This document shows positions 14,830 to 24,479 of a stretch of 64,000 nt of DNA, piece by piece. Under the pieces are notes generated by a model. The model was not told where the DNA came from, ran no database searches, and saw nothing but the letters and a program-made list of their open reading frames with translations. Source of the DNA: Candidatus Brevundimonas colombiensis (lineage in GTDB: Bacteria > Pseudomonadota > Alphaproteobacteria > Caulobacterales > Caulobacteraceae); assembly GCA_029202665.1 (NCBI GenBank), contig CP119326.1:1488001-1552000 (forward strand), read 5' to 3'. The position numbers and the translations under genes are program-made. Position 1 is the stretch's first letter; each line of letters begins with the position of its first letter.

Positions 14830-16533
14830 ATGTCTGATACTCTCAACCCCACGCGCGACGACTTCTCGGCGCTGCTCGACGAACAACTCTCGGGCCGCGA
14901 CTTCGGCGAAGGCCAGGTCGTTCACGGCCGCGTCGTCGGCATCGAAAAAGACATCGTCATCATCGACGTCGGCCTGAAGACCGAAGGCCGCATCGCCATG
15001 CGCGAATTCGGCCAAGGCGAAGACGGCAAGCTGCCCAAGGTCGGCGACAACGTCGAGGTTTACCTGGAGCGCGTCGAGAACGCCCTGGGCGAGGCCGTCA
15101 TCAGCCGCGACAAGGCCCGTCGCGAAGAAGCCTGGACCCGTCTGGAAGTCGTGTTCGCCGAGGGCCAGCCGGTCAACGGCGCCATCGTCGGCCGCGTCAA
15201 GGGCGGTTTCACCGTCGATCTGGGCGGCGCCTCGGCCTTCCTGCCCGGCTCGCAGGTCGATATCCGTCCGGTCCGCGACGTCGGTCCGCTGATGGGCAAG
15301 GAACAGCCCTTCGCCATCCTGAAGATGGACCGTCCGCGCGGCAATATCGTCGTCTCGCGCCGCGCCATCCTGGAAGAAGCCCGCGCCGAACAGCGCACCG
15401 AGCTGGTCGGCCAGCTGCAAGAGGGTGAAGTCCGCGAAGGCGTCGTCAAGAACATCACCGACTACGGCGCCTTCGTCGATCTGGGCGGCATCGACGGCCT
15501 GCTGCACGTCACCGACATGTCGTGGAAGCGCGTCTCGCACCCGTCGCAGGTGCTGGCCGTCGGCGACACCGTCAAGGTGCAGATCGTCAAGATCAACCCG
15601 GACACCCAGCGCATCTCGCTGGGCATGAAGCAACTGCAGTCGGACCCCTGGGACGGCGTGGAAGCCAAATATCCGGTCGGCGCCAAGTACACGGGCCGCA
15701 TCACCAACATCACCGATTACGGCGCCTTCGTGGAGCTGGAAGCCGGTGTCGAGGGCCTGGTGCACGTCTCGGAAATGTCCTGGACCAAGAAGAACGTCCA
15801 CCCCGGCAAGATCGTCTCGACCTCGCAGGAAGTCGACGTCGTGGTTCTGGATGTCGACGCCTCCAAGCGCCGCATCTCGCTGGGCCTGAAACAGGCTCAG
15901 GACAATCCGTGGGACGCCTTCGTCGCCAACCACCCGATCGGTTCGACCGTCGAGGGCGAAGTCAAGAACGCCACCGAGTTCGGCCTGTTCATCGGCCTGG
16001 ACAACGACATCGACGGCATGGTCCACCTGTCCGACCTGGACTGGTCGGTGTCGGGTGAAGAAGCCATCCAGCGTTACCGCAAGGGCGAAATGGTCAAGGC
16101 CAAGGTCCTGGACGTCGACGTCGAGAAGGAACGCGTCTCGCTGGGCATCAAGCAGCTGGGCGGCGATCCGATCGGCGAGGGCGACACCTATCGTCGCGGC
16201 CAGCAGATCACCGTCACCGTATCGTCGATCGAGTCGGGCGGCATCGAGGTCAAGTTCGGTGAAGACGACGCTCCGGTCACGGCCTTCGTCCGCAAGTCGG
16301 ACCTGTCGCGCGACCGCAACGAGCAGCGCCCCGAGCGTTTCTCGGTCGGCGACCGCGTCGACGCCATGATCACCGCCGTGGACAAGGCCTCGCGCCGCAT
16401 CTCGGTGTCGATCAAGGCGCTGGAGATGAAGGACGAACAGGAAGCGATCGAACAGTTCGGCTCGTCCGATTCGGGCGCTTCGCTGGGCGACATCCTGGGC
16501 GCCGCGTTGAAGAACGCCGGCTCCAAGGAATAA
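14830..16533 (+). CDS. rpsA: 30S ribosomal protein S1
   Basis: A 567-residue ribosomal protein that helps mRNA bind the 30S subunit. Six S1 (OB-fold) domains follow one another at roughly residues 30-100, 115-180, 200-268, 285-355, 372-442 and 458-525. The repeats GVVKNITDYGAFVDLGG and GRITNITDYGAFVELE are clear in domains 3 and 4, each followed by RISLGMKQ or RISLGLKQ. Codon use is very strongly biased, as expected for a highly expressed gene. A 200-base leader separates it from cmk; E. coli S1 represses its own translation, but I see no conserved leader structure here. A strong terminator follows. Confidence 0.98.
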   Translation: MSDTLNPTRDDFSALLDEQLSGRDFGEGQVVHGRVVGIEKDIVIIDVGLKTEGRIAMREFGQGEDGKLPKVGDNVEVYLERVENALGEAVISRDKARREEAWTRLEVVFAEGQPVNGAIVGRVKGGFTVDLGGASAFLPGSQVDIRPVRDVGPLMGKEQPFAILKMDRPRGNIVVSRRAILEEARAEQRTELVGQLQEGEVREGVVKNITDYGAFVDLGGIDGLLHVTDMSWKRVSHPSQVLAVGDTVKVQIVKINPDTQRISLGMKQLQSDPWDGVEAKYPVGAKYTGRITNITDYGAFVELEAGVEGLVHVSEMSWTKKNVHPGKIVSTSQEVDVVVLDVDASKRRISLGLKQAQDNPWDAFVANHPIGSTVEGEVKNATEFGLFIGLDNDIDGMVHLSDLDWSVSGEEAIQRYRKGEMVKAKVLDVDVEKERVSLGIKQLGGDPIGEGDTYRRGQQITVTVSSIESGGIEVKFGEDDAPVTAFVRKSDLSRDRNEQRPERFSVGDRVDAMITAVDKASRRISVSIKALEMKDEQEAIEQFGSSDSGASLGDILGAALKNAGSKE

Positions 16534-16558
16534 TCCTGGTCTGAAAACCGGTGAAGAA

Positions 16559-16590
16559 GGGCGGCGGGCGCGATCCCGCCGCCCTTTTTT
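16559..16590 (+). terminator. Terminator of rpsA
   Basis: A 10-bp GC stem (GGGCGGCGGG at 16559-16568, complement at 16575-16584, 6-base loop) followed by six T (16585-16590), 25 bases after the rpsA stop. Confidence 0.93.
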
Positions 16591-16752
16591 CTGTCCAAAG
16601 CGCGGCGGTGTGCGAAAGCGGACGCAATTCCGGCCGTTGGCTTGCGTCCTTGTCGGATAAGGGCTTTTTAGAACGCCAGTCGGGCGTTAGGGTGCGCTAT
16701 CTGGATCGAGGATGGCGAAACAGCCCGTCCTCACGACCGACCGGGGACGCCG

Positions 16753-17043
16753 ATGATCAAGTCCGAGCTGATCGAAAAGCTGGCGATGGAGAACACCCAC
16801 CTGACCCATGCGGAGGTGGAGCGGCTGGTCAACGCCATTCTGAACACCATGACCACGGCCCTGTCCGATGGCGGCCGGGTCGAACTGCGCGGTTTCGGCG
16901 CCCTGTCGGTGCGGGGGCGACCGGCGCGGGCGGGGCGCAATCCCCGCACCGGCGAGGCCGTCGAAGTCCCCGCCAAGGCCGTGCCCTTCTTCAAGAGCGG
17001 CAAGGAGCTGCGCGAGCGCCTGAACGCCTCGGGCGACGCTTGA
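16753..17043 (+). CDS. ihfB: Integration host factor beta subunit
   Basis: A 96-residue DNA-bending protein of the HU/IHF family. It shows the helical N-terminus (KSELIEKLAMENTHL), GRVELRGFGALSVR, the basic beta-ribbon arm ending GRNPRTGEAV with the intercalating proline, and a C-terminal PFFKSGKELRERL. The sequence is closest to the beta subunit (HimD), and its place directly after rpsA is the classical one. ATG 16753 follows GGGGACGCCG. It should pair with IhfA, which is not in this window. Confidence 0.96.
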   Translation: MIKSELIEKLAMENTHLTHAEVERLVNAILNTMTTALSDGGRVELRGFGALSVRGRPARAGRNPRTGEAVEVPAKAVPFFKSGKELRERLNASGDA

Positions 17044-17074
17044 ACCGGCCGATCTAAACATAAAGGGATAATGT

Positions 17075-17494
<420 letters not shown>

Positions 17495-18643
17495 TCAGGC
17501 CTTGGCCGCCCGGCCGCGTGATGCGGCCAGGGCGGTCGAGCGGCGACGCACGCTCGGCGCGGGCGGATTGCGCGCGCAGATGCCATAGTCGCCGTCGAAC
17601 GGGGTCGGCGCCCAGGCGGTCGCCAGGGCCGGATCGTCCACGATGGCGTGGCAATGACCCCAGCCGCCCTCGCGCCGCGCGGTCTGGCTCAGATCGCCCA
17701 GCGCCGCCAGAAGGCGCGGCGTTGTCATCGGCAGCCGCACCTTGGCCGCGCCCAGGTTCCGCGCATTGGCGATCAGAGCCCGCGTCAGCAGGGGCAGGGC
17801 GTCCTGATCCGTGTCCAGGGCGATCAGATCGACGATGTCCAGACAGGGCGGTTCAATCAGGCTGGTCTTGGTGAGTTGCCCCATGGCCAGGCCGACCACG
17901 GCGCCGCCGCGCACGCAGGTCAGCATCACCGGAGGCAGCGTCAGGTCAGGGTCCGACAGGCGCCAGCGCAGGGTCGCCGGACTGCGATCCGCCAGCAGGC
18001 GATCTTCTCTGGCCAGCCGGGTCCAGAAGTCGCCGTACGCCGACGCGTCCGACAGATCGCGCAGAACCGTCACGCCAGCCGGAAGGTCCAGATCGCGGCG
18101 GCCGAACACCCTGGCGTTCATCAGTCGCTCGCCCAGCCGGGTCGCCGTTTCGGCCGAGATGCGACCCAGCAGCGTCCGCAGCACCCGCCCCTGGGCGCAG
18201 GCCAGCCGATCGGTCGTCCAGGACAGTTTCAGGTCGTGCGTCTGCTCCGGCCAGGGCTTCAGGCTAAACAGCCCGTACAGGGGCGCCGAACGCGCATTGG
18301 CGTTGAAGGTGTAGCGGGCGAACAGTCCGGGCTGGTTCAGGAACGCCCGAATCAGCGGCCGGCTGGCGCCCTTGCGGCTGGGCGGCACGATGATCGAAAA
18401 GCCCGTCGCGCCATACAGCGTCCGCGACCCGTGGTGGAACCTCTGGACGAAGTTGCCCAGCATGGCCGCCGGTTGGTCATGCGCGTCGGCAATCACCCAT
18501 CCGGCGGGCGCGCCGAGGGCCTCGCGCGCCGGATTGCCTTCCAGCCAGCGCCACCCTGCGGGCGACCGTTCGGGCCAGCCCACCTCGCGGTGCAGCCGGT
18601 TCAGCGCCTCGTGATCGGATCTGACGATAGGCCGAACAGCCAT
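17495..18643 (-). CDS. GNAT-fold acyltransferase-like protein
   Basis: A 382-residue cytoplasmic protein. The N-terminal half (about 1-150) has a GNAT-like arrangement (MAVRPIVRSDHEALNRLHREV, then GAPAGWVIADAHDQPAAMLGNF and a PPSRKGASRPLI segment resembling an acyl-CoA pyrophosphate loop). The C-terminal half contains a second similar fold with VVGLAMGQL. Such double-GNAT proteins in alphaproteobacteria are mostly annotated only as acyltransferases. ATG 18643 was chosen: upstream codons would run into the divergent transporter gene, and AAGGACC lies at a good distance. No operon partner is evident. Confidence 0.6.
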   Translation of the reverse strand: MAVRPIVRSDHEALNRLHREVGWPERSPAGWRWLEGNPAREALGAPAGWVIADAHDQPAAMLGNFVQRFHHGSRTLYGATGFSIIVPPSRKGASRPLIRAFLNQPGLFARYTFNANARSAPLYGLFSLKPWPEQTHDLKLSWTTDRLACAQGRVLRTLLGRISAETATRLGERLMNARVFGRRDLDLPAGVTVLRDLSDASAYGDFWTRLAREDRLLADRSPATLRWRLSDPDLTLPPVMLTCVRGGAVVGLAMGQLTKTSLIEPPCLDIVDLIALDTDQDALPLLTRALIANARNLGAAKVRLPMTTPRLLAALGDLSQTARREGGWGHCHAIVDDPALATAWAPTPFDGDYGICARNPPAPSVRRRSTALAASRGRAAKA

Positions 18644-18928
18644 CAGGTCGGTCCTTCCCAAAATGAAACCGCAACCGTTTTCGCACCAGTCCAATGCAGA
18701 CAATGCGCCAGAGAGAATAACCATAGGTTGTTCGCTTGGCCGGCGCGCTCGCGTCACCCTGTCCCATGACGGCCTTAACCCTTGTTCGAATTTCCCGGCC
18801 GTGCTGCTTATGCGCCTTTCGTGCGCCGGTGAGGGCGCAGCAGTCAGGAGTGAGCCGTTGACAAAAACGGACATGGGAGGAGCGCGACTTACGCGCCGCG
18901 GCAACGGTCTTCGATGTGGGGTGGCGGG
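18644..18928. other. Divergent intergenic region between the acyltransferase and the POT transporter
   Basis: About 285 bases that must hold promoters for both flanking genes. A TTGACA hexamer at 18858-18863 faces the transporter gene, but I see no convincing -10 at a suitable distance. No small gene is credible here. Confidence 0.4.
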
Positions 18929-20860
18929 ATGAATATCGTCGTCGCCCTCGGGCTGATCATCACCTTCGCGACCGGCGTGCCGGTCATGATGCAGATCTTC
19001 AAGAACCATCCGCGCGGACTGATCATCCTGTTCTTCGCCGAGATGTGGGAGCGGTTCTCCTACTACGGCATGCGCGGGATCCTGATCTTCTTCCTGACGC
19101 AACACTTCCTGTTCGACGACGCCATGGCGGGGTCGACCTATGGCTCCTACACCTCGCTGGTCTATCTGCTGCCGCTGCTGGGCGGCATCATGGCCGACCG
19201 TTTCATCGGCACGCGCAAGGCCGTGGCCTTCGGCGCTCTGCTGCTGGTCGCCGGTCACGGCATGATGGCCTTCGAGGGACGTCCGGCGACGGAAACCCTG
19301 ACCTATGCCGGCCAGACCTATCAGATCGACGCCGAAGGGCGCGGCGCGGCGCGTGACGTCTCCATCGTCGTCGACGGCCAGAAGTACAAGTTCGAACCCG
19401 CCGAGAACGGCCTGGCCATCCAGGGCCTGCCGGCGGCCTCGACCCTGCCGGCCGTCATTCCGACCGCCGATTACAAAATCGAGACGACCCGCGATCTGGC
19501 GGGCGTGAACGTCTTCTATCTGGCCGTTTCGCTGATCATCATGGGGGTCGGCTTCCTGAAACCGAACATCTCAACCATCGTCGGCCAACTGTATCCGCAG
19601 GGCGATCCGAGACGCGATTCCGGCTTCACCCTCTATTACTACGGCATCAACCTGGGCGCCTTCTGGGCCGCCGTCCTGTGCGGTCTTCTGGGCCAGACGG
19701 TCGGCTGGTGGGCGGGCTTCGGCCTGGCCGGGGTCGGCATGGCCCTGGGCTGGGTGGTCTTCATGCTGGGCAAACCCCTGTTGCAGGGCAAGGGCGAACC
19801 CCCGGCCGAGGCCAATCTGAACAAGCCCGTGCTGGGCCCGATCAACCGCGAATGGTCGATCTATCTGGCCAGCATCCTGGGCGTCGGCGTGGTCTGGTTC
19901 ATGGTTCAGCGCAACGCCCTGGTGGGCTGGGTTCTGGCCGCCGCGACCGTCGCCTCGCTGCTGTTCATCCTCTATGTCATCGTCAAGGTGTGCGAGAGCA
20001 AGGCCCAGCGCGAGCGGATGATGCTGGCCCTGGTGCTGATCTTCGGCTCGGTGGTCTTCTTCACCCTGTTCGAACAGGCCGGCACTTCGCTTAACCTGTT
20101 CGCCGACCGGAACGTGGATCTGTCCATCACGCCGCACGCCTTCCAATTCCTGGGCATGACGGTGGGGACACCGGCGCAGCTGGCGGCGGCGGGCATCACG
20201 CCCAGCGGCATGTGGATCGACGCGACCATCACGGCCGCCCAGACCCAGTCGTTCAACGCGGGCTTCATCCTGATCTTCGCGCCGATCATGGCGGCGCTGT
20301 GGGCCTTCCTGGCCAAGCGCAACCTGGACCCCAATCCGACGATGAAGTTCGGCCTGGGCCTGCTGCAGGTCGGACTGGGCTTCATGGTGGTGGTGTGGGG
20401 GGCCGGCATGGCCAGTTCGGCCTTCCAGATGCCGCTGCTGCTGCTGGGTCTGCTCTATCTGTTCCACACGACGGGCGAGCTGTTCCTGTCGCCGGTGGGC
20501 CTGTCGGAGATCACCAAACTGTCGATGGCCAAGGTGGTCAGCTTCATGATGGCCGTCTGGTTCCTGGCCAGCTCCATCGCCCAATATGTCGGCGGCCTGA
20601 TCGCCGGCATGGCGGGGACGGAGACCGTGGGCGGCCAGGTGCTGAACCCCGGTCTGGCGCTTCAGACCTCGCTGGAAGTGTTCAAGCTTCTGGGCCTGTG
20701 GGGCATGGGCATCGGCATCGCCTTCATCGCGATCAGCTTCGTCATCAAGGGCTGGTCGCATGGGGCCAACAGCGGCGGCGACCATCCCGGTCCGGCGCTG
20801 AACGATCGCGGTCAGGAAGACGGCAACCTCGCCGCCCCGCGCACCTCCACGGTCGGCTGA
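18929..20860 (+). CDS. POT-family proton-dependent oligopeptide transporter
   Basis: A 643-residue inner-membrane transporter that imports di- and tripeptides with protons. The diagnostic ExxERFxYYG motif is at residues 38-47 (EMWERFSYYG), in TM1 of the fold, and GGIMADRFIGTRK is the MFS loop signature near 85-97. Further signatures are FTLYYYGINLGA and FEQAGTSLNLFADRN. Between helices 4 and 5, at about residues 117-190, an insertion of roughly 75 polar residues is predicted to lie outside the cytoplasm; compact POT proteins lack it. ATG 18929 was preferred because GGGGTGGCGGG precedes it; ATG 18914 is possible. A terminator follows. Confidence 0.93.
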   Translation: MNIVVALGLIITFATGVPVMMQIFKNHPRGLIILFFAEMWERFSYYGMRGILIFFLTQHFLFDDAMAGSTYGSYTSLVYLLPLLGGIMADRFIGTRKAVAFGALLLVAGHGMMAFEGRPATETLTYAGQTYQIDAEGRGAARDVSIVVDGQKYKFEPAENGLAIQGLPAASTLPAVIPTADYKIETTRDLAGVNVFYLAVSLIIMGVGFLKPNISTIVGQLYPQGDPRRDSGFTLYYYGINLGAFWAAVLCGLLGQTVGWWAGFGLAGVGMALGWVVFMLGKPLLQGKGEPPAEANLNKPVLGPINREWSIYLASILGVGVVWFMVQRNALVGWVLAAATVASLLFILYVIVKVCESKAQRERMMLALVLIFGSVVFFTLFEQAGTSLNLFADRNVDLSITPHAFQFLGMTVGTPAQLAAAGITPSGMWIDATITAAQTQSFNAGFILIFAPIMAALWAFLAKRNLDPNPTMKFGLGLLQVGLGFMVVVWGAGMASSAFQMPLLLLGLLYLFHTTGELFLSPVGLSEITKLSMAKVVSFMMAVWFLASSIAQYVGGLIAGMAGTETVGGQVLNPGLALQTSLEVFKLLGLWGMGIGIAFIAISFVIKGWSHGANSGGDHPGPALNDRGQEDGNLAAPRTSTVG

Positions 20861-20887
20861 TTCAGACAGCGGATCGACCAAACGGAA

Positions 20888-20918
20888 GGGCGGCGTCCAT
20901 GCGGACGCCGCCCTTTTT
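20888..20918 (+). terminator. Terminator of the POT transporter gene
   Basis: A perfect 11-bp stem (GGGCGGCGTCC at 20888-20898, complement at 20903-20913, loop ATGC) followed by five T (20914-20918). It lies between convergent genes, ends 18 bases before the stop of the TonB receptor gene, and may serve both. Confidence 0.93.
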
Positions 20919-20936
20919 CCTTGCCTGCTGTCGGGA

Positions 20937-23006
20937 TCAGAAGGTCTTGCGCACCCGAAGCGAGACGAAGGTGCGCGGGTCGATGGTGCGGTCTTCGACG
21001 AAGGCGACGGTGCGGGGATTGCGCGAATCGAACACGGTGCGACGGCTGGTGAAATCATCCCACAGGTTAAGCTGGGCGCGGATCGCCAGGGTAGAGGTCG
21101 GCTTGTATTCGGCGAAGGCCTCTATGTAGTCGGCGCCGCGCCAGGCGCTGATCTGATCCGGTCCATACGTCGCCTGGCCCAGGCGCGGCAGCCAGTTGAT
21201 GCCCCATTGGGTCTTCCAACTGGTGATGTCCTGTTCGAAACCGACGTTGGCCTGGCTGGCGCGCACGCCCGAGATCGGCCGTTCCTCGCCAGTCGTGGGG
21301 TCGGTGACGCGGGTCTTGTTCCAGTCATTCCTGAAGGTGAAACGCGCCCCAGAGACGCCGAGCTTGTCCAGCGGCAGGGTCACGTTCAGCGACAGCCGGT
21401 CCAGCGTGCCGTCACCGATGTTGCCCACCGCCGACAGGCCCTCGGGCAGGGGCAGGCGGTCGATGACGTCGATGATCTCGTCATGGCGCAGGCCAATGGA
21501 GACCACGCCCTGACCCCAGAAGCGGCGCTCGTAGCTAAGCTCGGAAATCCACCGTTGCTCCGGCTCCAGATTGACGTTGCCGCCATAGACGTTGTTGTCG
21601 CCCAGGTCGGCGGAGGCGGCGAAGTCCCCGAAGTCCAACTGGCCCAACTCGCGTTCGAACCGCAGGCGCACCTGATTGTCGGCCATCGGCGTCCAGGTGG
21701 CCAGGAAGCGCGGTTTGGCGAAGAAGAAGCTCTTTTCCTGGTCGGCGTCGCCCGACTGTTTGATCGTGGACGCCTCCAGCCGCACGCCGCCTTCCAGCGT
21801 CAGCTTGGGGTTCAGCCGCCAGGTGGCCTTGGAGAAGGCCTCTCCGCGCGTCTCCTCGACCTTGACCGAGGCGCTGGGCAGGTCGATGGCCGCGCCGCCG
21901 ATGGTGAAGCCCTGATGGACATCCAGCATGTTGTAGGCGACCTCGCCGCCTGCTTCGAGCGTCAGGGCGGGCGAGCGTTCGTGACGAATCAGGCCGCGCA
22001 GAATGGTCTCGGACGAATCGCCGTCGGAGGTGAACTGCTGTTCTGGCGCGGTCACGCCGTTCAGCCGTTCGTTGCTGTTCGACGTGTTGTCGAATGACCT
22101 GAATTCATGGATGAACCGCGTTTCCAACTGCCATTTGGGACGCAAGGGCCGGGTCCAGGTCACGCCCAGTTCGCCGGAATGGCTGGTTTCTTCGTAGTCG
22201 TTGCGGCGCAGGGAGACGTCCGAACTCAGCTCGGACCATTGCCGCCAGTCGTTGACGCCGAACCGTGCGGTGCTTTCGACCTTGCCGCCGAGCAAAGGGC
22301 CGGAGTAGTTGCCGCGGATCGAGTCGCCGCCGCCCCAGCCGTCGTTTTCGAACCGCTCGTCGCGGATCACCATGCCCGCCGCATTGGTGCGGACCGAACG
22401 CCCGACGCCGTTGGAATCGCTGGAGCTCGTGCCGTCGGACAGGGTGACGCCCCAACTGCGGTCGCCCTTGCGCGCCGTGAACTGATAGGAACCGCCGTAG
22501 ACGTCGTGACCGCCTGCGAATATTCGCGCGTTCCACGTCAGGATCGACTGGCGGCTTGCGGTGGATTTCAGGATCACGTTCACCACGACGGCATAGCCCT
22601 GCATGTCCACGCCGGCGGCCCCGCCCCGGATCAGTTCGATGCGCTCGACCTGATCGGCCGGGGTCCGGCTCAGCACGTTGGAACCAGAGTCGTTCTTGGA
22701 CGCCGGGCGGTTGTTGTTGATCAGCACATTGCCGACCGCGCCTTCGAAGCCCCGCGCGCCGGAGCCGTCATCGACCGAAAAGCCCGGCACCCGGTTGACC
22801 ATGTCCAGGGCGGTGTTGGGGCGCTGGGCCGCGAAGAAGTCGGGTGTGAACACCAGCACCCCGCGTTGGGCGGCGTCGGCCAGCGGCGCCTGGCTGGTCG
22901 GGCCGGTGGGCACGGGCGCCTCGGCCACCTGCGGTTCGTCGCCGGCGAAGGCGGAGGCGGCGCTCAGGAGCAGGGCGGTGCTGGCCAGCAGCAGGGTCTT
23001 GGTCAT
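20937..23006 (-). CDS. TonB-dependent receptor with plug domain
   Basis: A 689-residue outer-membrane receptor. A signal peptide (MTKTLLLASTALLLSAASAFA) is followed by a short periplasmic segment with GVLVFTPDFFAAQRP, a likely non-canonical TonB box. The plug domain (about 65-150) has LDMVNRVPGFSV, NVLINNNRPASK and QVERIELIRGGAAGVDMQG. The barrel then runs to the C-terminal aromatic VRKTF. ATG 23006 was chosen for the signal peptide and the GAGGGGAAA before it; the frame extends 17 codons further. No STN domain and no sigma/anti-sigma pair are present. The ligand is unknown. It is divergent from the TraB/GumN-like gene across 112 bases. Confidence 0.9.
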   Translation of the reverse strand: MTKTLLLASTALLLSAASAFAGDEPQVAEAPVPTGPTSQAPLADAAQRGVLVFTPDFFAAQRPNTALDMVNRVPGFSVDDGSGARGFEGAVGNVLINNNRPASKNDSGSNVLSRTPADQVERIELIRGGAAGVDMQGYAVVVNVILKSTASRQSILTWNARIFAGGHDVYGGSYQFTARKGDRSWGVTLSDGTSSSDSNGVGRSVRTNAAGMVIRDERFENDGWGGGDSIRGNYSGPLLGGKVESTARFGVNDWRQWSELSSDVSLRRNDYEETSHSGELGVTWTRPLRPKWQLETRFIHEFRSFDNTSNSNERLNGVTAPEQQFTSDGDSSETILRGLIRHERSPALTLEAGGEVAYNMLDVHQGFTIGGAAIDLPSASVKVEETRGEAFSKATWRLNPKLTLEGGVRLEASTIKQSGDADQEKSFFFAKPRFLATWTPMADNQVRLRFERELGQLDFGDFAASADLGDNNVYGGNVNLEPEQRWISELSYERRFWGQGVVSIGLRHDEIIDVIDRLPLPEGLSAVGNIGDGTLDRLSLNVTLPLDKLGVSGARFTFRNDWNKTRVTDPTTGEERPISGVRASQANVGFEQDITSWKTQWGINWLPRLGQATYGPDQISAWRGADYIEAFAEYKPTSTLAIRAQLNLWDDFTSRRTVFDSRNPRTVAFVEDRTIDPRTFVSLRVRKTF

Positions 23007-23118
23007 TGGTTTCCCCTCGGTTCGTTGGCGAGAGGTGTGCCGATCCGCCTGCTTCATCTCCAGTTACAATGCGGCAAGGTGGATTAAATCGGCGACATCA
23101 TTACAGGGATTTCATTAC

Positions 23119-24096
23119 ATGCAGGACAGTAAAAGATCGTATATCGTCCTAATGACCGCACGCTCTTCTTGCCTGTTCTTGTCTATCATGGCGGCGGCGG
23201 CCCTGTGTGCGGGCGCAGCGACGGCGCAGGAGCCGGCCTCGGCCGATGCGGTGGAAGACATCGTGGTCACCGCCCGGCGCGTCGAAGCCCCGATCTGGGA
23301 GGTGCGACGCGGCGACAGCGTCCTGATCCTGGTGGGGGCCATCGAAGGCTTGTCGCGCGACATGGAATGGCGCACCGACGCCCTGGTCTCGGCTGTCGAG
23401 CGCGCCGACAGGGTGCTGTTCCCGGTGCAGGGGCAGGCGTCGCTGGCGGACCTGGGACGGGTGATCTGGCGGATCCGCACCCTGACTCGCCTGCCCAACG
23501 ATCGGACCAGCGCCGACTATCTGTCCCCCGATCTGGAGGCGCGGGTCGAACGGATCACCGGCGAGGGCCCCAGCCGCAAGAGCTTTTTGATGTTGTCGGC
23601 GGACCTGATGGAACATGGCGGCTATGCGCAGCGCGTGCGCTCCGTCTCCGACATCGTTCGCCGCGCCGCCCGCGCCAACAAGAAAGCCGCCGAGCCGGTG
23701 GGCGTCTATCGCGGCGACGAACTGATCGACAATGTGCTGACCACGCCGCCTGAAGCCTATCTGGGCTGCGTGGAGGCGGCGGCGACAGCGGCCGAGGCGG
23801 GGCCTGAAAGCGGCGCTGATCGCGCGGAGAACTGGCGGCTGCGGCGCATACCCGCTGTTCTGGCCTCGCCGCTCGAACGCGCTTCGACCGCCTGTTCCTT
23901 ATGGACGGTGATGGGCGAGGGGCAGCGACTGCGTGGAATCTGGAATGCGGCGGTGGACACATCCCTGGCCGAGCCGGGAGTCACCGTCGCCATCGCGCCC
24001 TTGAAACTGTTGGCCGAGCCGAACGGGGTGCTGGATCGGCTGACGGCGGACGGGCTGGAGCCGATGGGCCCCGATTGGCGCCCGCCCCAGCCCTGA
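23119..24096 (+). CDS. TraB/GumN-like exported protein with a TonB-box-like motif
   Basis: A 325-residue protein with a signal-peptide-like N-terminus (hydrophobic LFLSIMAAAALCAGAATA before QEPA). Immediately after it, VEDIVVTARR reproduces the TonB box of TonB-dependent receptors, yet no plug or barrel follows. The rest resembles the TraB/GumN family (PF01963-type): PIWEVRRGDSVLILVGAIEG near the start, and later LASPLERASTACSLWTVMGEG. Some members of this superfamily are proposed metalloproteases, but a metal-binding histidine pair is not evident here. ATG 23119 and ATG 23152 are both possible starts, neither with a good ribosome-binding site. It is divergently paired with a TonB receptor gene. 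Confidence 0.6.
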   Translation: MQDSKRSYIVLMTARSSCLFLSIMAAAALCAGAATAQEPASADAVEDIVVTARRVEAPIWEVRRGDSVLILVGAIEGLSRDMEWRTDALVSAVERADRVLFPVQGQASLADLGRVIWRIRTLTRLPNDRTSADYLSPDLEARVERITGEGPSRKSFLMLSADLMEHGGYAQRVRSVSDIVRRAARANKKAAEPVGVYRGDELIDNVLTTPPEAYLGCVEAAATAAEAGPESGADRAENWRLRRIPAVLASPLERASTACSLWTVMGEGQRLRGIWNAAVDTSLAEPGVTVAIAPLKLLAEPNGVLDRLTADGLEPMGPDWRPPQP

Positions 24097-24114
24097 TCCT
24101 TCGGGTCTGACCGA

Positions 24115-24420
24115 TCAGTTGGCCGGCGCCGGTGCGCGTTCCGGCACGGCGTCGCGGGCCGCGTTTCCGATGTTGTCGGCTGCGTTGCCGACGCTCTCGG
24201 CGGCGCCGGCGATGGCGTTGTCCTTGGCCGCGTCGCTGCGGTTCATGTTCATCAGGAAGTAGCCGATCACCAGAACGGCCAAGAGGCCGATGATCAGGGC
24301 GACGATGGCGCCCATGCCGCTTCCGCCGCGACGCTCGACGACGGTGGTGGGGGCGGCGTTGGTTTCGGTGATGCGTTCGACCCGGCCATCGGGATGCTCG
24401 ACGGTGCGCTCGGTGGGCAT
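24115..24420 (-). CDS. Small single-pass membrane protein, unknown function
   Basis: A 101-residue protein with a charged N-terminus (about 1-33), one strongly hydrophobic helix (about 36-58, GAIVALIIGLLAVLVIGYFL), and an alanine- and aspartate-rich tail with repeating NAADNIGNAARDA, likely an amphipathic helix. ATG 24420 has GGAGAGGAAAC upstream. I do not recognise a family. It lies between convergent TraB/GumN-like and codirectional tldD genes. Confidence 0.6.
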   Translation of the reverse strand: MPTERTVEHPDGRVERITETNAAPTTVVERRGGSGMGAIVALIIGLLAVLVIGYFLMNMNRSDAAKDNAIAGAAESVGNAADNIGNAARDAVPERAPAPAN

Positions 24421-24479
24421 GGTGTTTCCTCTCCAGTGTGGCGGGGAAACACCCTGCGTCGCGATACGGTTCCGCTGGC

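Noticed and set aside
18644..19258. N-terminal extension of the acyltransferase frame
   Set aside because: The extension is antisense to the POT transporter; the fold starts at ATG 18643 with a good ribosome-binding site.
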